This document shows, piece after piece, positions 5,887 to 7,832 of a stretch of 7,832 nt of DNA. Source of the DNA: Muribaculaceae bacterium (lineage in GTDB: Bacteria > Pseudomonadota > Alphaproteobacteria > Rs-D84); the NCBI GenBank assembly GCA_023665245.1, contig JAMPEH010000097.1:1-7832 (forward strand), read 5' to 3'. The notes below the pieces were generated by a model. It saw only the letters and a program-made list of their open reading frames with translations, was not told the origin of the DNA and made no database searches. Each line of letters opens with the position of its first letter. Positions within the stretch are counted from its first letter, which is position 1. The position numbers were made by a program, and so were the translations under genes.

Positions 5887-6404
5887 TACAAACCGGGAAT
5901 GGCAGTTGTACTCAGTCCGTCGTCGGCCATTCTCCGAAGAAGTTTTGCGGCAGCTGTCTTGAAACCGTTGATAACGCCTTCTATGTTCTCGATGTCGGTG
6001 CGGCGTTGCAATAGGGATATAACTCCTGCTACTGTCTGGCTGGAGGGGGTGTTTCCCCGCAGCGGATCGAAATAGACGGTTTTGTTGCCGAAATGGATGG
6101 TTACCCGATAGGTTTCCTGCGGTATCACCAGCGTATCGAGCGTCGCTTTGAATAGAAGCGGCGTGGCCGCTACGACGACAAAACCGTTACGTGAGTGCAT
6201 TGCCTTGAGTTCGACCGAATACAGTATGTTCGGCAGGACTTTCCCTTTCAGGGTTTCGGACAATACACAAATTTTCTTCTTGTAAGGTGAATCCTCACGT
6301 ACTCCTCGCAGTTGCTTGGTCTTCGAATGGCGCGACACGAATCCGATGATCTCGCCAGTTTTCTCCGAGGTCGCAAATTTCAATTGCGTTCTCTCTGATG
6401 TCAT
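5886..6404 (-). CDS. Unrecognised protein, RNase H operon leader gene (172 aa)
   Basis: A soluble protein without signal peptide or membrane segments. The N-terminal two thirds (about 8-115) alternate short beta-type strands (EIIGFVSRH, KKKICVLSE, NGFVVVAATPLLF, YRVTIHFGNKTVYFD); the C-terminal third (about 120-163) is helical (AGVISLLQRRTDIENIEGVINGFKTAAAKLLRRM). This two-part build could suit a nucleic-acid-binding accessory protein, but I cannot name a family. I believe similar proteins occur beside RNase H genes in other Bacteroidales elements; this is from memory and unverified. ATG at 6404 follows a strong promoter by about 85 bases, and its stop shares a base with the RNase H start. 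It is the first gene of the operon. Confidence 0.8.
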   Translation of the reverse strand: MTSERTQLKFATSEKTGEIIGFVSRHSKTKQLRGVREDSPYKKKICVLSETLKGKVLPNILYSVELKAMHSRNGFVVVAATPLLFKATLDTLVIPQETYRVTIHFGNKTVYFDPLRGNTPSSQTVAGVISLLQRRTDIENIEGVINGFKTAAAKLLRRMADDGLSTTAIPGL

Positions 6405-6488
6405 ACTCCGTTCTCATGTTTTCTTAATCTGGTTTTTCGTTCAATTCATAATATGCAAATCAATCATTATTAGCTATAAAACCTATCG

Positions 6489-6520
6489 CAAATTTATATT
6501 TTCATTTTGGAGTGAACAAA
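6489..6520 (-). promoter_or_regulatory. Bacteroidetes-type promoter of the RNase H operon
   Basis: On the minus strand, TTTG (6520-6517) and TAAATTTG (6496-6489) are spaced by exactly 20 bases, matching the TTTG / TAnnTTTG consensus. The predicted transcript starts near 6482 with a leader of roughly 78 bases before ATG 6404. The surrounding 6405-6580 gap is AT-rich and holds nothing else I can support. Confidence 0.82.
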
Positions 6521-6580
6521 TAAATTTACTACTATTTTTATGTGTGGAAACGGCTTATTTACAGAGATAATACAGTATAT

Positions 6581-7243
6581 TTACCATAGTCTTTCGTCTT
6601 CCGAAAAATGGCTGAAACGTTCGTCTACAGTGGATGTTGAGCGGTTGCCCCGACACTTCCAGTAGCGATAGACTCTTTTTTCTTTTTCCATACGGAAATA
6701 AATATCGTCGGCGTTGATGTATTGTACGCCTTGTTCGGTGGACGGGTTGATCCATGTGGCGGGGTTGGCTATCCGAGGATTCTTGCCGATGTACAATTTC
6801 TGCTTCTCGGCACCGAATATGAAGATGTTCTGCATCCTCACGTCGGCGTCCACGTCGAATCTACGTGCGTATGCCGCAAAGTCGTAGATGTCGGTGTGAA
6901 GCAGACTGCCTCCGAAATGGGATGCCGCACTGTCCTGAAGTTTGCCAAATGCCATGTTCAACGACGGACGAAGACGGATTTCTTCCAGTCGCTCCGTCGT
7001 AACGGCATCGCAGGTGACGTACACTACACGAAAGCCGTTGCGTGTGGTGTCGCATACTTCGAGATGCCGGACCACTTCCTGCGAGCGGTTGATGCTGTCG
7101 TGCATAGGGTTTCGGGTACGGATGCAGTCTTTGAGCAGTCCGATGCAAAGAATCAGTATCAGGAGCATCCAAGGGAGGAACCGAAAGAAGATTCGCCATC
7201 GGATTTCCCGTTCCATTTGTCGTTTCAACTCTTCTTGTGTCAT
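6581..7243 (-). CDS. Unrecognised single-pass membrane protein (220 aa)
   Basis: The N-terminus (about 1-16) is highly charged (EELKRQMEREIRWR), followed by one hydrophobic segment (about 17-37, FFRFLPWMLLILILCIGLL), then a soluble domain of about 180 residues. This is the shape of a membrane-anchored inner-membrane protein with no cleavable signal. The soluble part is mixed alpha/beta (GFRVVYVTCDAV, 69-80; VRMQNIFIFGAEKQKLYIGKN, 136-156) and ends in a Ser/Arg-rich, acidic tail. Size and topology would suit a conjugation-apparatus component, but it lacks features I know from TraK-type or other named Tra proteins, so I assign no function. It starts 12 bases after the stop of the upstream gene, indicating an operon. 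No convincing terminator follows its TAA. Confidence 0.75.
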   Translation of the reverse strand: MTQEELKRQMEREIRWRIFFRFLPWMLLILILCIGLLKDCIRTRNPMHDSINRSQEVVRHLEVCDTTRNGFRVVYVTCDAVTTERLEEIRLRPSLNMAFGKLQDSAASHFGGSLLHTDIYDFAAYARRFDVDADVRMQNIFIFGAEKQKLYIGKNPRIANPATWINPSTEQGVQYINADDIYFRMEKEKRVYRYWKCRGNRSTSTVDERFSHFSEDERLW

Positions 7244-7255
7244 GATGTGTTCGTG

Positions 7256-7699
7256 TTAAAGATGTTCCGGGAGGATGAGCAATCCTCGTTTGTTGAGTTC
7301 CGCCCGGAGCATGGTTACCAGTTGCTCCAGTGTCTTCACTTCCTGTCGTTCTCCAGCCTTGCGGTGAAACAACGGTGCGAAATAGAGTTTATGGTCCAAC
7401 TTGGTCGGATACGACAGCCCTCCGAGGCAAACCTTGTCGGTTCGTATCTGGTATAAGCTGTTGATTTGCTTGCACTGTTTGGAAGACGGCACGATGATTC
7501 CGTATTCGGGAAGTGCCTCGGCGACCATCTTCAAGACGGGCCGGATGACCTCGTCGGCGTAGTTCGGCACGGCGATTTTCATGCTCGGTACCGGCGATTT
7601 GTCGGCTTCCGCCCGTTCGATGATATCGAGTTGCTCGGATACCTTCGCTTCTCGCCGAAAGTAGTTGCGTAACAGTTCTTCGATTGTCATAATTGTCAT
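7256..7699 (-). CDS. Unrecognised soluble protein (about 147 aa)
   Basis: Begins MTIMTIEELLRNYFRREAKV; ATG 7699 or the in-frame ATG 7690 are both possible starts. Longer readings are rejected because they would run through the hairpin at 7725-7769 and over the end of the upstream gene in another frame. Seen: a helical, acidic N-terminus (about 4-30), a central segment YADEVIRPVLKMVAEALPEYGIIVPS (about 44-69), then a beta-rich part with KVCLGGLSYPTKLDHKLYFAPLF and a C-terminal helix (KTLEQLVTMLRAELNKRGLLIL). No signal peptide, membrane segment or recognised motif. It precedes the membrane-protein gene by 12 bases on the same strand, so the two are likely co-transcribed. Confidence 0.75.
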   Translation of the reverse strand: MTIMTIEELLRNYFRREAKVSEQLDIIERAEADKSPVPSMKIAVPNYADEVIRPVLKMVAEALPEYGIIVPSSKQCKQINSLYQIRTDKVCLGGLSYPTKLDHKLYFAPLFHRKAGERQEVKTLEQLVTMLRAELNKRGLLILPEHL

Positions 7700-7724
7700 T
7701 TTTACGGTTGATGATTCTGTAAAG

Positions 7725-7769
7725 AATAATGGCTTGGGGCGGCAAACCGGTGCGCTCCGAGCCATTATT
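7725..7769. terminator. Long hairpin just after the upstream gene, possible terminator or attenuator
   Basis: AATAATGGCT (7725-7734) and AGCCATTATT (7760-7769) form a perfect 10-bp stem that extends inward with G-C and wobble pairs to about 7741/7753, around a loop containing ACCGGT. It abuts the TAA (7772-7770) of the partial gene. On the minus strand it is followed by a short T-rich run (CTTTA), on the plus strand by TTTTA, so it may work in either direction. No clear promoter lies between it and the next start at 7699, which favours attenuation or mRNA processing over full termination. Confidence 0.5.
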
Positions 7770-7832
7770 TTATGCGACGGCCTCGTCGATGTGCTGCTGG
7801 GCTTCCTCAACGGACGAAATGGCCTCATCGAT
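7770..7832 (-). CDS. C-terminal end of an upstream gene (partial)
   Basis: The last 20 codons and TAA of a minus-strand gene entering from the right edge. The visible peptide is IDEAISSVEEAQQHIDEAVA, an acidic, probably amphipathic helix, possibly a coiled-coil end. The good coding bias (GC-rich third positions) and a hairpin directly after the stop support a real gene. Too little is visible to assign a function. Confidence 0.6.
   Translation of the reverse strand: MDEAISSVEEAQQHIDEAVA

Noticed and set aside
5482..6075. Plus-strand open frame of 197 codons antisense to the RNase H operon
   Set aside because: It lies opposite the RNase H gene with intact catalytic residues and the end of the 172-residue gene; the minus strand is clearly the coding one.
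6722..7456. Plus-strand open frame of 244 codons antisense to two minus-strand genes
   Set aside because: It spans two tandem minus-strand genes and the gap between them, has Cys/His/Val-rich composition typical of reversed coding sequence, and shows no recognisable domain or promoter.
7700..7828. N-terminal extension of the 147-residue gene
   Set aside because: It would cross a strong hairpin and overlap the end of the upstream gene in a different frame; the Ser/Pro/Arg-rich sequence looks non-coding.
1..7832. CRISPR arrays, tRNA or rRNA genes, IS terminal repeats, att direct repeats
   Set aside because: No regularly spaced repeats, cloverleaf-like sequences, transposase genes or convincing flanking repeats were seen on reading either strand.

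Overview
The window looks like part of an integrative mobile element in a Bacteroidales-type genome. Three things support this. Two promoters match the Bacteroidetes consensus (TTTG, 20-bp spacer, TAnnTTTG). Start codons lack Shine-Dalgarno sequences. The tandem tyrosine recombinases are of the type with an arm-binding domain, a SAM-like core-binding domain and no first catalytic Arg, common in Bacteroidetes conjugative elements. The species cannot be named from the sequence.

Layout. (1) Positions 1-2524, plus strand, GC-rich: an operon of two tyrosine recombinases (the first cut by the window edge) and a short RhuM-like DNA-binding protein, joined by TAATG and ATGA overlaps and closed by a strong hairpin terminator. 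(2) About 2565-5189, a markedly AT-rich island: a family 2 glycosyltransferase (plus) and, convergent with it and overlapping by 17 bp, a 440-residue protein (minus) with an N-terminal TIR-like/nucleoside 2-deoxyribosyltransferase-like domain and a helical, HEAT-like C-terminus. Both genes have the same -7 box, TATCTTTG. (3) Positions 5190-6520, GC-rich again, minus strand: an operon of an unrecognised 172-residue protein, an RNase H-type nuclease with an intact DEDD set, and a 78-residue protein, with a promoter at one end and a terminator at the other. (4) Positions 6581-7832, minus strand: an unrecognised single-pass membrane protein, an unrecognised soluble protein, and the last 20 codons of a third gene.

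Interpretation. Regions 1, 3 and 4 read as mobile-element backbone (recombination, accessory nucleic-acid functions, unassigned genes). Region 2 reads as recently acquired cargo. The most interesting gene is the TIR-like/HEAT protein: an enzymatic-looking nucleotide- or NAD-binding domain joined to a possible sensing scaffold is typical of abortive-infection effectors, though a defence role here is inference. Whether the neighbouring glycosyltransferase is a functional partner or an independent cargo gene cannot be decided from the sequence.
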